Assembly: GCA_023416695.1 (NCBI GenBank)
Contig: JAEZGY010000055.1
Location: 10,039 to 74,038, forward strand
DNA from: Bacillota bacterium
GTDB lineage: Bacteria > Bacillota > Clostridia > Lachnospirales > Lachnospiraceae
DNA length: 64,000 bases
Direction: 5' to 3'
Below are positions 33,256 through 44,472 of the stretch, in pieces. Each line of letters begins with the position of its first letter. The first letter of the stretch is position 1. The notes under the pieces are model-generated. The model had not been told where the DNA came from, did no database searches, and was given only the letters and a program-made list of their open reading frames with translations. The translations under genes and the position numbers were made by a program.

Positions 33256-34569
33256 ATGAGTAAGAGGAGTTACACAGATAGAACGTTCAGATTCGAAACC
33301 CTACAGTTACATGTTGGCCAGGAGCAACCAGATTCTGCTACTGATGCCAGAGCAGTACCAATTTATCAAACATCGTCCTTTGTATTTCATAACAGCGATC
33401 ATGCAGCGGCAAGATTTAGCTTAAACGATGCAGGAAACATTTATGGGCGACTGACAAACCCCACTCAGGATATCTTTGAACAGAGAATTGCTGCTTTAGA
33501 AGGAGGGGTTGCGGCTCTTGCGGTTGGTTCCGGTGCAGCTGCCACCACATATACCTTACAAAACCTTGCTCATGCAGGAGACCATATTGTGGCAGCAAAA
33601 AATATCTATGGTGGCACCTACAATTTGCTTTCCCATACACTTACCGATTATGGTATCACTACAACCTTTGTAGATCCATTTCAATATGATATGGTAGAGG
33701 CCTCCATTCAGGATAATACTAAAGCCCTCTATATAGAAACTCTAGGAAATCCTAATTCAGAGGTTGTAGATATTGAGAGGCTGGCTAAAATCGCCCATGC
33801 TCACAGCATTCCTTTGGTAGTAGATAATACCTTTGCTACGCCATACCTAGTTCGGCCTATAGAGTATGGAACAGATATAGTTATTCACTCTGCAACAAAA
33901 TTTATTGGTGGTCATGGAACTACCATTGGTGGCGTAATTATAGACAGTGGAAAGTTTGATTGGGTTGCCAGTGGCAAATTCCCTCATCTAGTAGAACCTA
34001 ACCCAAGCTATCATGGGGTTAGTTTTGCAAAGAATGTAGGGGCAGCAGCTTTTGTTACTAGTATTCGAGCTACGCTTCTTAGGGATACAGGAGCTACACT
34101 TTCTCCTATCCATGCTTTTATCTTCTTGCAAGGGTTGGAGACTCTTTCCCTCCGTGTGGAGCGGCATGTAGCCAATGCCCTTAAGGTAGTAGAATTCCTA
34201 GAATCTCACCCACAGGTGGAAAAGGTAAATCATCCTTCTATTTCAAAGGACTCAGAACAACAAAGACTGTATCATAAATATTTCCCTAATGGGGGAGGTT
34301 CTATCTTTACCTTTGAAATTAAAGGTGATGAAAGAAAAGCCAAGGATTTCATAGATAACCTAGAGTTGTTTTCTTTGTTAGCCAATGTGGCGGATGTTAA
34401 ATCCCTTGTTATACATCCAGCATCTACCACTCATTCAGAGTTAACGATAGAGGAAAAATTAGCTCAAGGAATTAAGCCTAATAGTATACGTTTATCTATT
34501 GGGACCGAGCATATTGAGGATATCTTAGAGGATCTAAAGGAATCCTTTTTGGCAGTAGAGAAGAATTAA
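33256..34569 (+). CDS. metY: O-acetylhomoserine aminocarboxypropyltransferase
   Basis: A 437-residue PLP enzyme of the Cys/Met metabolism family that makes homocysteine from O-acetylhomoserine and sulfide. 'RFETLQLHVGQEQPDSATDARAVPIYQTSSFVF' is the MetY N-terminus; 'YGRLTNPTQDIFEQRIAALEGG' binds PLP phosphate, the Schiff-base lysine is in 'VIHSATKFIGGHGTTIGG' (about residue 214), and 'SLVIHPASTTHSEL' is the C-terminal substrate site. The length of about 430 separates it from cystathionine gamma-synthase (~380). TAGGAG precedes the ATG. Confidence 0.96.
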   Translation: MSKRSYTDRTFRFETLQLHVGQEQPDSATDARAVPIYQTSSFVFHNSDHAAARFSLNDAGNIYGRLTNPTQDIFEQRIAALEGGVAALAVGSGAAATTYTLQNLAHAGDHIVAAKNIYGGTYNLLSHTLTDYGITTTFVDPFQYDMVEASIQDNTKALYIETLGNPNSEVVDIERLAKIAHAHSIPLVVDNTFATPYLVRPIEYGTDIVIHSATKFIGGHGTTIGGVIIDSGKFDWVASGKFPHLVEPNPSYHGVSFAKNVGAAAFVTSIRATLLRDTGATLSPIHAFIFLQGLETLSLRVERHVANALKVVEFLESHPQVEKVNHPSISKDSEQQRLYHKYFPNGGGSIFTFEIKGDERKAKDFIDNLELFSLLANVADVKSLVIHPASTTHSELTIEEKLAQGIKPNSIRLSIGTEHIEDILEDLKESFLAVEKN

Positions 34570-34620
34570 AGATTAGCGTCTAAATCACAGCAATATAAGT
34601 ACATAAATGATAAAAACTAT

Positions 34621-34688
34621 CATCCCCAAAGAGTGTCACAAAAAAGACATTCTTTGGGGATATGCTTGTGACTTAGTCACAGTTTTTT
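34621..34688 (+). terminator. Tandem hairpins ending the metY transcript
   Basis: The first hairpin pairs ATCCCCAAAGA-N-TGTC with GACA-N-TCTTTGGGGAT (34622-34662) around an A-rich loop, without a T run. The second, TGTGAC/GTCACA with loop TTA (34667-34681), is followed by G and six T and is the better terminator. Confidence 0.8.
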
Positions 34689-34738
34689 CTGATTAATTGG
34701 ATACAATAAAAGTAGAATGTAAGGAAAGGAGAGAATCT

Positions 34739-35404
34739 ATGCAATATGCGATAGCTTTTTTGGAGGGTATTATTACATTCATTTCCCCGTGCTTACTTCC
34801 TATGTTACCTATTTATATTTCTTATTTTGTAAATGGAGAAAATAATAAGAGAAAAACTTTTCGTAATGCCCTAGGTTTTGTATTAGGGTTTACCATTGTC
34901 TTTGTGAGCTTAGGTGCTTTTGCCAGTGGAATAGGAAGACTTCTCAATGAATATAAGAAAGAAGTCAACCTTGTCACTGGTGGAATTGTAATTTTATTTG
35001 GATTGAATTTTATAGGAATTCTACGCCTGTCCTTTTTAAATAGAACAAAAAAGGCAGATGTTGAGATAAAGCAGACAGGTTTTTTTAGTGCCCTGTTGTT
35101 CGGTATTGTCTTTTCCATCGGCTGGACACCATGTGTAGGCGCCTTTTTAGGATCTGCCTTGATGATGGCCTCTCAGTCAAATACTATGACACAGGGAGTT
35201 GGAATGCTTATTTTATATTCCATAGGACTTGGAATACCATTTCTTATTAGTGCCCTTTTAATAGATCGATTAAGGGGAACCTTTCAGTTTATTAAAAAAC
35301 ACTATTCTGTAATTAATATGGTATCAGGAGTATTCCTGGTGGTTGTAGGAATACTTATGATGACAGGAACTATGGGATACTTATTGTCCCTATTAAGTTT
35401 TTAA
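34739..35404 (+). CDS. ccdA: CcdA-like thiol-disulfide membrane transporter
   Basis: A 221-residue protein with six membrane helices that passes reducing equivalents from cytoplasmic thioredoxin to outside thiol proteins. The two redox cysteines are in 'FISPCLLPMLPIYISYF' (helix 1, near residue 18) and 'SIGWTPCVGAFLGSALMMA' (helix 4). I chose the ATG at 34739, with AAAGGAG upstream and the family's usual N-terminus; an upstream in-frame start would add 14 hydrophilic residues. A TlpA-like gene starts 25 nt later and is the expected electron acceptor. Confidence 0.92.
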   Translation: MQYAIAFLEGIITFISPCLLPMLPIYISYFVNGENNKRKTFRNALGFVLGFTIVFVSLGAFASGIGRLLNEYKKEVNLVTGGIVILFGLNFIGILRLSFLNRTKKADVEIKQTGFFSALLFGIVFSIGWTPCVGAFLGSALMMASQSNTMTQGVGMLILYSIGLGIPFLISALLIDRLRGTFQFIKKHYSVINMVSGVFLVVVGILMMTGTMGYLLSLLSF

Positions 35405-35429
35405 GAAGTAATTCTAAAGGAGGTATGCA

Positions 35430-35999
35430 ATGAATCGTTATATTAAATTAATAGGTGGGCTAGCTGTTCTAGTTGTATTGTTAGGTGGAAGCCTTTTTTT
35501 ATACAACAAATTGACCAAAGAGTATCAGCCAAGTAACAATCTTTCATCCAATCAGAAGACAGAAGATAAGGATCAGGAAGAAAAGACAGCAGCTCTAGAT
35601 TTTACTGTGATAGATCAAAGCAATCAAGAAAGAACCCTGTTAAGTTTTAAAGGTAAGCCTGTGGTCCTGAATTTCTGGGCTAGTTGGTGTGGACCATGTA
35701 AATATGAATTTCCAGAATTTCAAAAGGCATATGAAGAATACGGAAACGATATAGACTTTGTCATGGTTAATTTAACAGATGGAAGTAGGGAGACTGTAGA
35801 CACGGCAAAAGACTACATTACATCTGAGGGTTATACCTTTCCAATCTACTTTGATGTGAATCAGGATGCCGCCAATACCTATGGGATTTATTCCATTCCA
35901 ACGACTTATTTCATAGATAAGGATGGGTATGTTAAGGCAGCAGCCAAGGGTATGTTAGATGAAAAGTCACTTCAAACAGGGATAGATATGATAAGATAA
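35430..35999 (+). CDS. TlpA/ResA-like extracytoplasmic thioredoxin
   Basis: A 189-residue membrane-anchored thioredoxin: one N-terminal helix (about 7-28), a polar linker rich in Glu and Lys, and a thioredoxin fold with active site 'FWASWCGPCKYEFPEF' (Cys near 88 and 91) and cis-proline loop 'YGIYSIPTTYFIDKDGYV'. It reduces extracytoplasmic disulfides; CcdA upstream supplies electrons. No lipobox is obvious at the signal anchor. AGGAGG precedes the ATG. A terminator follows at 36059. Confidence 0.92.
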   Translation: MNRYIKLIGGLAVLVVLLGGSLFLYNKLTKEYQPSNNLSSNQKTEDKDQEEKTAALDFTVIDQSNQERTLLSFKGKPVVLNFWASWCGPCKYEFPEFQKAYEEYGNDIDFVMVNLTDGSRETVDTAKDYITSEGYTFPIYFDVNQDAANTYGIYSIPTTYFIDKDGYVKAAAKGMLDEKSLQTGIDMIR

Positions 36000-36058
36000 T
36001 ATTGATTCTAGAACCTAGCAGGAAATTAAGTCGCGCAAAAAGAATATATGTACTAATG

Positions 36059-36088
36059 GCAACAGCAGTTATTGCTGTTGCTGTTTTT
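36059..36088 (+). terminator. Terminator after ccdA-tlpA
   Basis: GCAACAGCA and TGCTGTTGC make a perfect 9-bp stem with loop GTTAT, followed by TG and five T. Confidence 0.85.
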
Positions 36089-36192
36089 ACTGCTTTTGGT
36101 GCTATCTTAAGTGTGAAACTTCCTTGCTTTGTTATTATTCTATAAATGGATTGTTTTATCAGTGGCGTACTTAGAATCGTGGCAGGATATCT

Positions 36193-36915
36193 CTACTTAT
36201 GACGAATAGCGGTATCCTGGAAACTAAAATAATCTGGACGATGTCGTGATTGAGTGAACTCAAACAGAATTCCATTGGAATTATAGGTCTGGCTGGAGAC
36301 AACAGCCAGACAATTATAATCATTAAGATCCATATACTTAGTGTCTATTTCTGTGACACGTTCCACAGTCATCAATCGTTTACTTGTTATAATGGACATA
36401 CCTAAGGTATTTTCTATATAATCATAGATGGAGGTCTCTGCGATTTCTTTTGTTAATCCAGGAACTACATCTTTTAAAAACATATTAATATCTAGGATAA
36501 GAGCCTTATCATCCACAAATCGAAGTCTTTGAATATAGTAGATTGGGGCGCCTTCTGGAAAGCCTGTCCTTGAAGCAATTCTCTTATCTGCCGCAAGTTC
36601 TGTAAATTGGATTACCTTAGTTACTGGGGTAAATCCATTACGAAGAGCAGATTCTTTGTAGGATTCAATGCCACCAATAGAGAATAAGGTCTGCTTAACA
36701 GGTTGATAAATTACTCTCACACCTACTCCATGAAGAGACTGGACATAACCTTCCTGTGCTAACATCAGGATGGCGCGTCTTACCGTGTTTCTGGAGCAAT
36801 TGTAGGTTTCAATTAATGCATTTTCAGAGGGTAGTAGTTCTTGAAACTCATAATCTTGACGTTCGATTTTTTCTTTTAAATCCCTATAGATAAATTGAAA
36901 AATAGCTTTTGGCAT
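36193..36915 (-). CDS. treR: GntR-family trehalose operon repressor
   Basis: A 240-residue regulator: an N-terminal GntR winged helix (1-70; 'SENALIETYNCSRNTVRRAILMLAQEGYVQSLHGVG') and a UTRA ligand domain (~90-235). TreR normally releases DNA on binding trehalose-6-phosphate. The trehalose assignment comes from its own promoter, which carries ACTTGTTTAAACAT, the same operator found twice before treP-treA. AAGGAGG is 7 nt before the ATG. It stands alone, about 21 kb from its proposed target; TreR genes are more often next to treP-treA. Confidence 0.9.
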   Translation of the reverse strand: MPKAIFQFIYRDLKEKIERQDYEFQELLPSENALIETYNCSRNTVRRAILMLAQEGYVQSLHGVGVRVIYQPVKQTLFSIGGIESYKESALRNGFTPVTKVIQFTELAADKRIASRTGFPEGAPIYYIQRLRFVDDKALILDINMFLKDVVPGLTKEIAETSIYDYIENTLGMSIITSKRLMTVERVTEIDTKYMDLNDYNCLAVVSSQTYNSNGILFEFTQSRHRPDYFSFQDTAIRHK

Positions 36916-36938
36916 GAGACATCCTCCTTATGATGCAT

Positions 36939-36984
36939 ACTTGTTTAAACATACTAATTATAAAGCATTAAGTATACTTGTCAA
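36939..36984 (-). promoter_or_regulatory. treR promoter with TreR operator (autoregulation)
   Basis: Read on the minus strand: TTGACA (36984-36979), a 16-nt spacer, TATAAT (36962-36957), then the operator 36952-36939, identical over 14 nt to one treP operator. The operator covers the likely transcription start, which implies self-repression. Confidence 0.85.
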
Positions 36985-37040
36985 GGGTTTATCTAATGAG
37001 GAAGATGAGGTAAAATCTATTTAGGAAAGGAGAGAAGCTT

Positions 37041-37721
37041 GTGATGGATCAAAAGAAAAATAGCAATAGACCATATGATAGTATTATCTTTGATTTAGAT
37101 GGCACCCTGTTAAATACTTTGCACGACTTAAGAGATGCTGTGAATCATGTTTTAGAAAATCATGGTTACCCATCTCGTAGGCTTGAGGAGATTAGAGGAT
37201 TTGTTGGCAATGGCATATACCAACTCATGATGAGAGCTGTGCCTAAGAATACGTTAGAGCATGATCTCAATCTAGCATTTCAAGAATTTAAGGAATATTA
37301 TACCTCTCATTGCAGAGTTAAAACTAAGCCGTATGAAGGAGTACTGGAGTTACTGCAGTATTTAAAGGATAACGGTTATAAGACGGCAATCGTTTCCAAT
37401 AAGAACGATGCAGCAGTTAAAGAATTAGTTCAGATTTACTTTAAAGGCCTCATTGACGTTTCCCTTGGTCAACGAGAAGGAATTCGTATTAAGCCAGCTA
37501 GTGACGCTGTCATTGAAGCAATGAAACTATTAGGTACAGATGCAACGAAGGCATTGTATGTGGGAGATTCCGAAGTAGATATGGAGACTGCAAAAAATGC
37601 AGCTATGGATTATGTATTAGTAGATTGGGGGTTTCGTCATAGAGACCAGCTTGAGGAACTGAACCCCATGAAAATTATTAGCCAAAGTCATCAACTGATC
37701 CAGTATTTAACGGACAAATAA
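37041..37721 (+). CDS. HAD-family phosphatase (phosphoglycolate phosphatase-like)
   Basis: A 226-residue HAD hydrolase. Motif I 'IIFDLDGTLLNTLHDL' holds the nucleophile and acid Asp (about 18 and 20), motif II is 'TAIVSNKND' and motif III/IV are 'RIKPASDAV' and 'ALYVGDSEVDMETAKNA'. The helical cap between motifs I and II is of the Gph/PGMB type. Likely substrates are phosphoglycolate or other small phosphates. The GTG at 37041 has AAAGGAG 8 nt upstream; the ATG at 37044 is the alternative. Confidence 0.9.
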   Translation: MMDQKKNSNRPYDSIIFDLDGTLLNTLHDLRDAVNHVLENHGYPSRRLEEIRGFVGNGIYQLMMRAVPKNTLEHDLNLAFQEFKEYYTSHCRVKTKPYEGVLELLQYLKDNGYKTAIVSNKNDAAVKELVQIYFKGLIDVSLGQREGIRIKPASDAVIEAMKLLGTDATKALYVGDSEVDMETAKNAAMDYVLVDWGFRHRDQLEELNPMKIISQSHQLIQYLTDK

Positions 37722-37801
37722 ACAAGTGATAGATTGAAATGCAAATGATGTAATTTTTTATAAATGAAGTGTTAACAATTTGTTAAAAATATCGTAATTT
37801 G

Positions 37802-37830
37802 TTGAATAAACATGTCATAACTATTATAAT
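37802..37830 (+). promoter_or_regulatory. V-ATPase operon promoter
   Basis: TTGAAT (37802-37807) and TATAAT (37825-37830), 17 nt apart, just upstream of the first V-ATPase gene. Confidence 0.75.
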
Positions 37831-37866
37831 AGTTAGTACATATACACAAAAACAGAGGTGAAAACC

Positions 37867-38175
37867 ATGGTTAAGGACACGATTCAAGCTGTTAAAACAG
37901 CGGAGAATGATGCTATCAAACTGGCTAGGGAAACAGCCCAAAAGAGAGAACAGATAGTATCAGAGGCAAGACAGAGTGTTGTTACACAAAAAAAGGAGAC
38001 AGACTCTGTACTCATGGAGGAAAGAGAGAAAGCTCTCTTAGAGGCTGCAAATCATAATGAGATGATTATGAAAGAGGCAGTGGAGGATACCATGAAAGAG
38101 GTTTCTTTGTTACAGGCACAGGCAAAGGAGAAGCAGGAAGAGGCTTTACAGCTTATTCTGGCGGAACTTATTTAA
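37867..38175 (+). CDS. ntpF: V-type ATPase coiled-coil stalk subunit (NtpF/AhaH type)
   Basis: A 102-residue, almost wholly helical protein rich in Ala, Glu, Lys and Gln ('IQAVKTAENDAIKLARETAQKREQIVSEAR'). It corresponds to the G/H stalk subunit that pairs with subunit E to form the peripheral stalks. I chose the ATG at 37867, 6 nt after AGAGGTG; a GTG at 37858 lies within that ribosome site. It is first in the order H/F-I-K-E-C-F/G-A-B-D, the same as ntpFIKECGABD of Enterococcus hirae. Confidence 0.83.
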   Translation: MVKDTIQAVKTAENDAIKLARETAQKREQIVSEARQSVVTQKKETDSVLMEEREKALLEAANHNEMIMKEAVEDTMKEVSLLQAQAKEKQEEALQLILAELI

Positions 38176-38261
38176 TGAAGTCTGTGGTATCAAAAGGGTT
38201 ACAAATGTTGTACTATTACATAAGATAGCCAAACAGAATACGAAAAGGAGGTATATGGTTT

Positions 38262-40741
<2,480 letters not shown>

Positions 40742-40771
40742 AAAAGTAGTAGCAGTTAGGAGAAGAAATCT

Positions 40772-41371
40772 ATGACTGGACTGGAAAAAATAATAGAGCA
40801 GATTGGACAGGAGGCAAAGACCTCTTCTGAACAGGAGCTTATGAAAGCCAGAGAAGAAGCGCAGCGTATACTGGATGAGGGAAGTAAGGAAAGGGAGGCT
40901 TATCAAGCATCTTTCCTTGCACAAACCAAATCTCAGGTTGAGCTTTCTAAAGCCCGAGGAGAAGCAGCCGCTGTCTTGCAAAGAAAAAAGATATTATTAA
41001 AGGAAAAACAGCAGATTATAAGCCAAATCATTGAACAGGCTAAGGAATCCATCTTAAATCTACCAGACAAAGAATATTTTGAGTTACTAATTAAAATGCT
41101 CGACCGTTATGCAAAGGATGGGAAATGTAGTATTTTATTTTCTGAAAGAGATAAGAATAGGCTATCACAGGACTTTCTATGCGAGTTGGAAAAGAGATCT
41201 ATCGTAATCTTAGAGGATAGAGGGAAAATAGATGGTGGATTTATACTAGTTTATGGGGATGTGGAGGAAAACTGTTCCTTTGAAGCATTATTTGCAGCCT
41301 CTAAGGAGGTACTGCAGGACAAGATTAGCGCATTAATTTTTACTGATTCAGGCGCAGAAACGGAGAGATAG
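40772..41371 (+). CDS. ntpE: V-type ATPase subunit E
   Basis: A 199-residue peripheral stalk subunit. The N-terminal ~90 residues are a charged coiled coil ('QEAKTSSEQELMKAREEAQRILDEGSKERE') that pairs with the NtpF helix. The C-terminal globular domain ('SILFSERDKNRLSQDF', 'IDGGFILVYGDVEENCSFEALF') contacts subunit B. Size is normal. It lies 30 nt after ntpK with GGAGAAG upstream, and ends one base before the next start codon. Confidence 0.92.
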   Translation: MTGLEKIIEQIGQEAKTSSEQELMKAREEAQRILDEGSKEREAYQASFLAQTKSQVELSKARGEAAAVLQRKKILLKEKQQIISQIIEQAKESILNLPDKEYFELLIKMLDRYAKDGKCSILFSERDKNRLSQDFLCELEKRSIVILEDRGKIDGGFILVYGDVEENCSFEALFAASKEVLQDKISALIFTDSGAETER

Positions 41372-41372
41372 T

Positions 41373-42338
41373 ATGGCGGAAAACCAGTATATTTATGCTG
41401 TTGCGCGGATTCGCTCCAAGGAAATGGCCTTGCTTAGCTCTGGACTTATGGAGCAGTTACTATCTGCCAAAACTTATGAAGACTGCCTCAGACTATTGTC
41501 TGACAAAGGCTGGGATTGTGAAGGTAAACTTCCTGAGGAGTTTCTTACTACAGAAAGGGAGAAAACCTGGTCTCTGATGAAGGAACTTGTGGAGGATTTA
41601 TCCGTTTTTCACGTATTTTTGTATGAAAACGATTTTCATAACCTAAAGGCAGCCATTAAGCAGGTGTGTACTCAAGGAGAAGCGCCAAATATATATAAAT
41701 CTAACGGAACTATAGATGCGGTCACTATTTACGAGGCTGTGAAGAGTGGTGATTTCAATAAGCTACCCCCTTATCTTGAAAAATGTGGGAGAGAGGCATT
41801 TGAGATTCAATTAAAATCAGGTGACAGCCAGATGTGTGATGTAATTATAGATAAGGCATCCCTAGAGATGACCTATGAGGCTGGAAAGAAATCAAAAAAT
41901 GAGTTGTTTATGGGCTATGCTAGACTAAAGGTAGTACAGGCAGATATTAATATTGCTATTCGAAGCTGTAAAACTGGAAAGTCTGCAGAGTTTTTAAAGA
42001 AGGCATTGGTACCATGTGATACCTTGGATATTACTTCTTTAAGTAATGCTTCTCTTCAGGGAATGGAGGCTATTTACGAGTATTTGGAATCCACAGTGTA
42101 TGACGATGCAATTGATGCAATCAGAACCTCTCCTTCTGCCTTTGAAAAGTGGTGTGATGACAAGATTATGGAGTATATAAGGCCACAAAGATACAACCCA
42201 TTTACCATAGAGCCATTAGCAGCTTATATCCTAGCAAGAGAAAATGAGATAAAATGTGTACGAATTCTACTTTCTGGTAAGCAAAGCGATTTACCGGAGG
42301 AAGTAATTCGGGAAAGATTGAGGAAAATGTATGTATAA
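41373..42338 (+). CDS. ntpC: V-type ATPase subunit C
   Basis: A 321-residue, mainly helical subunit that links the rotor axle to the c-ring (AtpC/NtpC, related to eukaryotic subunit d). 'YIYAVARIRSKEMALLSS' opens it, and 'RPQRYNPFTIEPLAAYILARENEIKCVRILLSGK' near the C-terminus is the conserved region. It begins one base after the subunit E stop and overlaps subunit F/G by 8 nt, so these genes are translationally coupled. Confidence 0.93.
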   Translation: MAENQYIYAVARIRSKEMALLSSGLMEQLLSAKTYEDCLRLLSDKGWDCEGKLPEEFLTTEREKTWSLMKELVEDLSVFHVFLYENDFHNLKAAIKQVCTQGEAPNIYKSNGTIDAVTIYEAVKSGDFNKLPPYLEKCGREAFEIQLKSGDSQMCDVIIDKASLEMTYEAGKKSKNELFMGYARLKVVQADINIAIRSCKTGKSAEFLKKALVPCDTLDITSLSNASLQGMEAIYEYLESTVYDDAIDAIRTSPSAFEKWCDDKIMEYIRPQRYNPFTIEPLAAYILARENEIKCVRILLSGKQSDLPEEVIRERLRKMYV

Positions 42339-42654
42339 AATTGCAGTGTTAGGGAATCGGGATAGCATATACGGTCTTGCAGCACTGGGACTGGATACAT
42401 TTCCGACAGATTCCATGAATCAGGAGGAGGCAGCTAAGCTTCTAAGAAAACTCGCAGAGGGAGAGTATGGAGTAATCTATGTGACAGAGGCTCTACAGAC
42501 AATTCTTTCTGAGGAAATTAGTAGATATAAAGATAGACGATTGCCTGCTATTATACCTATCCCTGGAGTATCTGGGAATACTGGAGCTGGGGTAGCAGGG
42601 TTGAAGAAATTAGTCGAGCAGGCAGTGGGATCAGATATTATCTTCATGTCATAG
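42331..42654 (+). CDS. ntpG: V-type ATPase subunit F (NtpG)
   Basis: A 107-residue rotor protein that binds the central D subunit. The 'YKIAVLGNRDSIYGLAALGLDTFP' start and 'YGVIYVTEALQ', 'IPIPGVSGNTGAGVAGLKKLVEQAVG' segments are characteristic. Size matches the family. The ATG overlaps the end of subunit C by 8 nt. It precedes subunit A by 27 nt. Confidence 0.93.
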   Translation: MYKIAVLGNRDSIYGLAALGLDTFPTDSMNQEEAAKLLRKLAEGEYGVIYVTEALQTILSEEISRYKDRRLPAIIPIPGVSGNTGAGVAGLKKLVEQAVGSDIIFMS

Positions 42655-42681
42655 AGGATGTTTTAGAAGGATTACAAATCA

Positions 42682-44469
42682 ATGAAAAAGCAGGTGAATA
42701 GTTTGAGTATAGGAACAATAAAGAAAGTTGCCGGTCCTTTGGTTATTGCAGAAGGAATGCGTGACGCCAATATGTTTGACGTGGTGAGAGTTAGTTCCCA
42801 ACGTCTTATTGGTGAAATTATTGAAATTCACGGGGATCAGGCATCTGTTCAGGTGTACGAGGAGACATCAGGTCTTGCCCCAGGGGAGCCAGTAGAGTCT
42901 ACCAATGCTCCGCTTTCTGTGGAATTAGGTCCTGGACTTATGGGAAGTATCTTTGATGGTATTCAAAGACCTTTGGTAGAAATTATGAATCAAACTGGTA
43001 ACAATCTTACCAGAGGTGTAGAAATCCCAGCCTTAAATAGAGATAGTGTATGGTATTTTCAACCGACGGTAGAGGTTGGTTCTAAGGTTAAGGGTGGAGA
43101 CATCATTGGTGTTGTCAAAGAGACCAAGATCATCAATCATAAAATCATGATTCCAAACGGAGTAGAAGGTGTCATTACTTCTATTTCAGATGGTAATTAT
43201 ACACTAACAGATACTGTGGCGCAGTTAGAGAAAGAGGATGGTTCTCTTGTAGATATTACTATGCTACAAAAATGGCCAGTTCGTGTAGGAAGACCTTATA
43301 AGAAGAAGCTTCCACCAGATATGCCACTAATTACAGGACAAAGAGTTATCGATGCATTATTTCCTATTGCTAAGGGCGGTGTTGCAGCTGTTCCTGGGCC
43401 ATTTGGAAGTGGTAAGACTGTAGTTCAACATCAGCTTGCGAAATGGGCTGAGGCAGACATTGTAGTATACATAGGTTGTGGAGAACGTGGGAATGAGATG
43501 ACTGACGTTTTAAATGAGTTCCCTGAACTTAAGGATCCAAAAACAGGTCACTCCCTTATGGAAAGAACCGTGTTAATTGCCAATACCTCTGACATGCCAG
43601 TTGCTGCCAGGGAGGCGTCTATTTATGTAGGAATTACCATAGCAGAGTACTTTAGAGATATGGGGTATTCCGTAGCTTTAATGGCAGATTCTACTTCCCG
43701 TTGGGCCGAGGCTCTTCGTGAAATGAGTGGACGTTTAGAGGAAATGCCTGGTGAAGAAGGCTATCCAGCCTACCTAGGAAGCCGTTTAGCACAGTTTTAT
43801 GAGCGTGCAGGTCGTGTGATTTCTATGGGTTCAGAGGATAGAGAAGGTGCGCTATCCGTAATTGGAGCCGTATCTCCTCCTGGTGGTGATATCTCAGAAC
43901 CAGTATCCCAAGCAACTCTACGTATTGTAAAAGTATTCTGGGGATTGGATTCAGGGCTAGCGTATAAACGCCACTTCCCTGCAATCAACTGGCTGACCAG
44001 TTATTCCTTATACGTAAATAATATGACAAAATGGTTTAATGAGGCAGCAGAGGGTGATTGGACTGGATGCCGTGGAAGAATTATGGCTATGCTTAGTGAC
44101 GAAGCTGGTCTTCAGGAAATCGTTCAGTTAGTCGGAATGGATGCATTATCTGCTCCAGACCGTTTGAAACTTGAGGCAGCCCGTTCAATCAGAGAGGACT
44201 TCCTTCATCAGGATGCGTTCCATGAGGTAGATACGTATTCTTCCTTAGAGAAGCAATTCCATATGATGAAATTAGTATTAGAATTTTATGATGTTTCCCT
44301 AGCAGGACTTAAGGATGGAGTATCCATTGATAAGATTGCAGTGCTTCCTGTTAGAGAACAAATTGGTCGTTATAAATATACAACAGAGGAGAACCTTGTG
44401 AAGGAGTATGATTCCATTGTACAAGAGATTCACCGTCAAATTAATGAACTAAAGGGAGAGGAGGACTAA
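42682..44469 (+). CDS. ntpA: V-type ATPase catalytic subunit A
   Basis: A 595-residue catalytic subunit. The P-loop is '[15 protein letters not shown]' near residue 240, with the catalytic Glu in '[10 protein letters not shown]' and '[45 protein letters not shown]' beyond it. The ~90-residue non-homologous insertion typical of A subunits lies around residues 115-200. An alternative TTG start at 42703 (giving '[13 protein letters not shown]') is better spaced from AGGTGA and matches the usual N-terminus; the ATG used here has AAGGA 10 nt upstream. Either is possible. Confidence 0.96.
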   Translation: MKKQVNSLSIGTIKKVAGPLVIAEGMRDANMFDVVRVSSQRLIGEIIEIHGDQASVQVYEETSGLAPGEPVESTNAPLSVELGPGLMGSIFDGIQRPLVEIMNQTGNNLTRGVEIPALNRDSVWYFQPTVEVGSKVKGGDIIGVVKETKIINHKIMIPNGVEGVITSISDGNYTLTDTVAQLEKEDGSLVDITMLQKWPVRVGRPYKKKLPPDMPLITGQRVIDALFPIAKGGVAAVPGPFGSGKTVVQHQLAKWAEADIVVYIGCGERGNEMTDVLNEFPELKDPKTGHSLMERTVLIANTSDMPVAAREASIYVGITIAEYFRDMGYSVALMADSTSRWAEALREMSGRLEEMPGEEGYPAYLGSRLAQFYERAGRVISMGSEDREGALSVIGAVSPPGGDISEPVSQATLRIVKVFWGLDSGLAYKRHFPAINWLTSYSLYVNNMTKWFNEAAEGDWTGCRGRIMAMLSDEAGLQEIVQLVGMDALSAPDRLKLEAARSIREDFLHQDAFHEVDTYSSLEKQFHMMKLVLEFYDVSLAGLKDGVSIDKIAVLPVREQIGRYKYTTEENLVKEYDSIVQEIHRQINELKGEED

Positions 44470-44472
44470 GTT

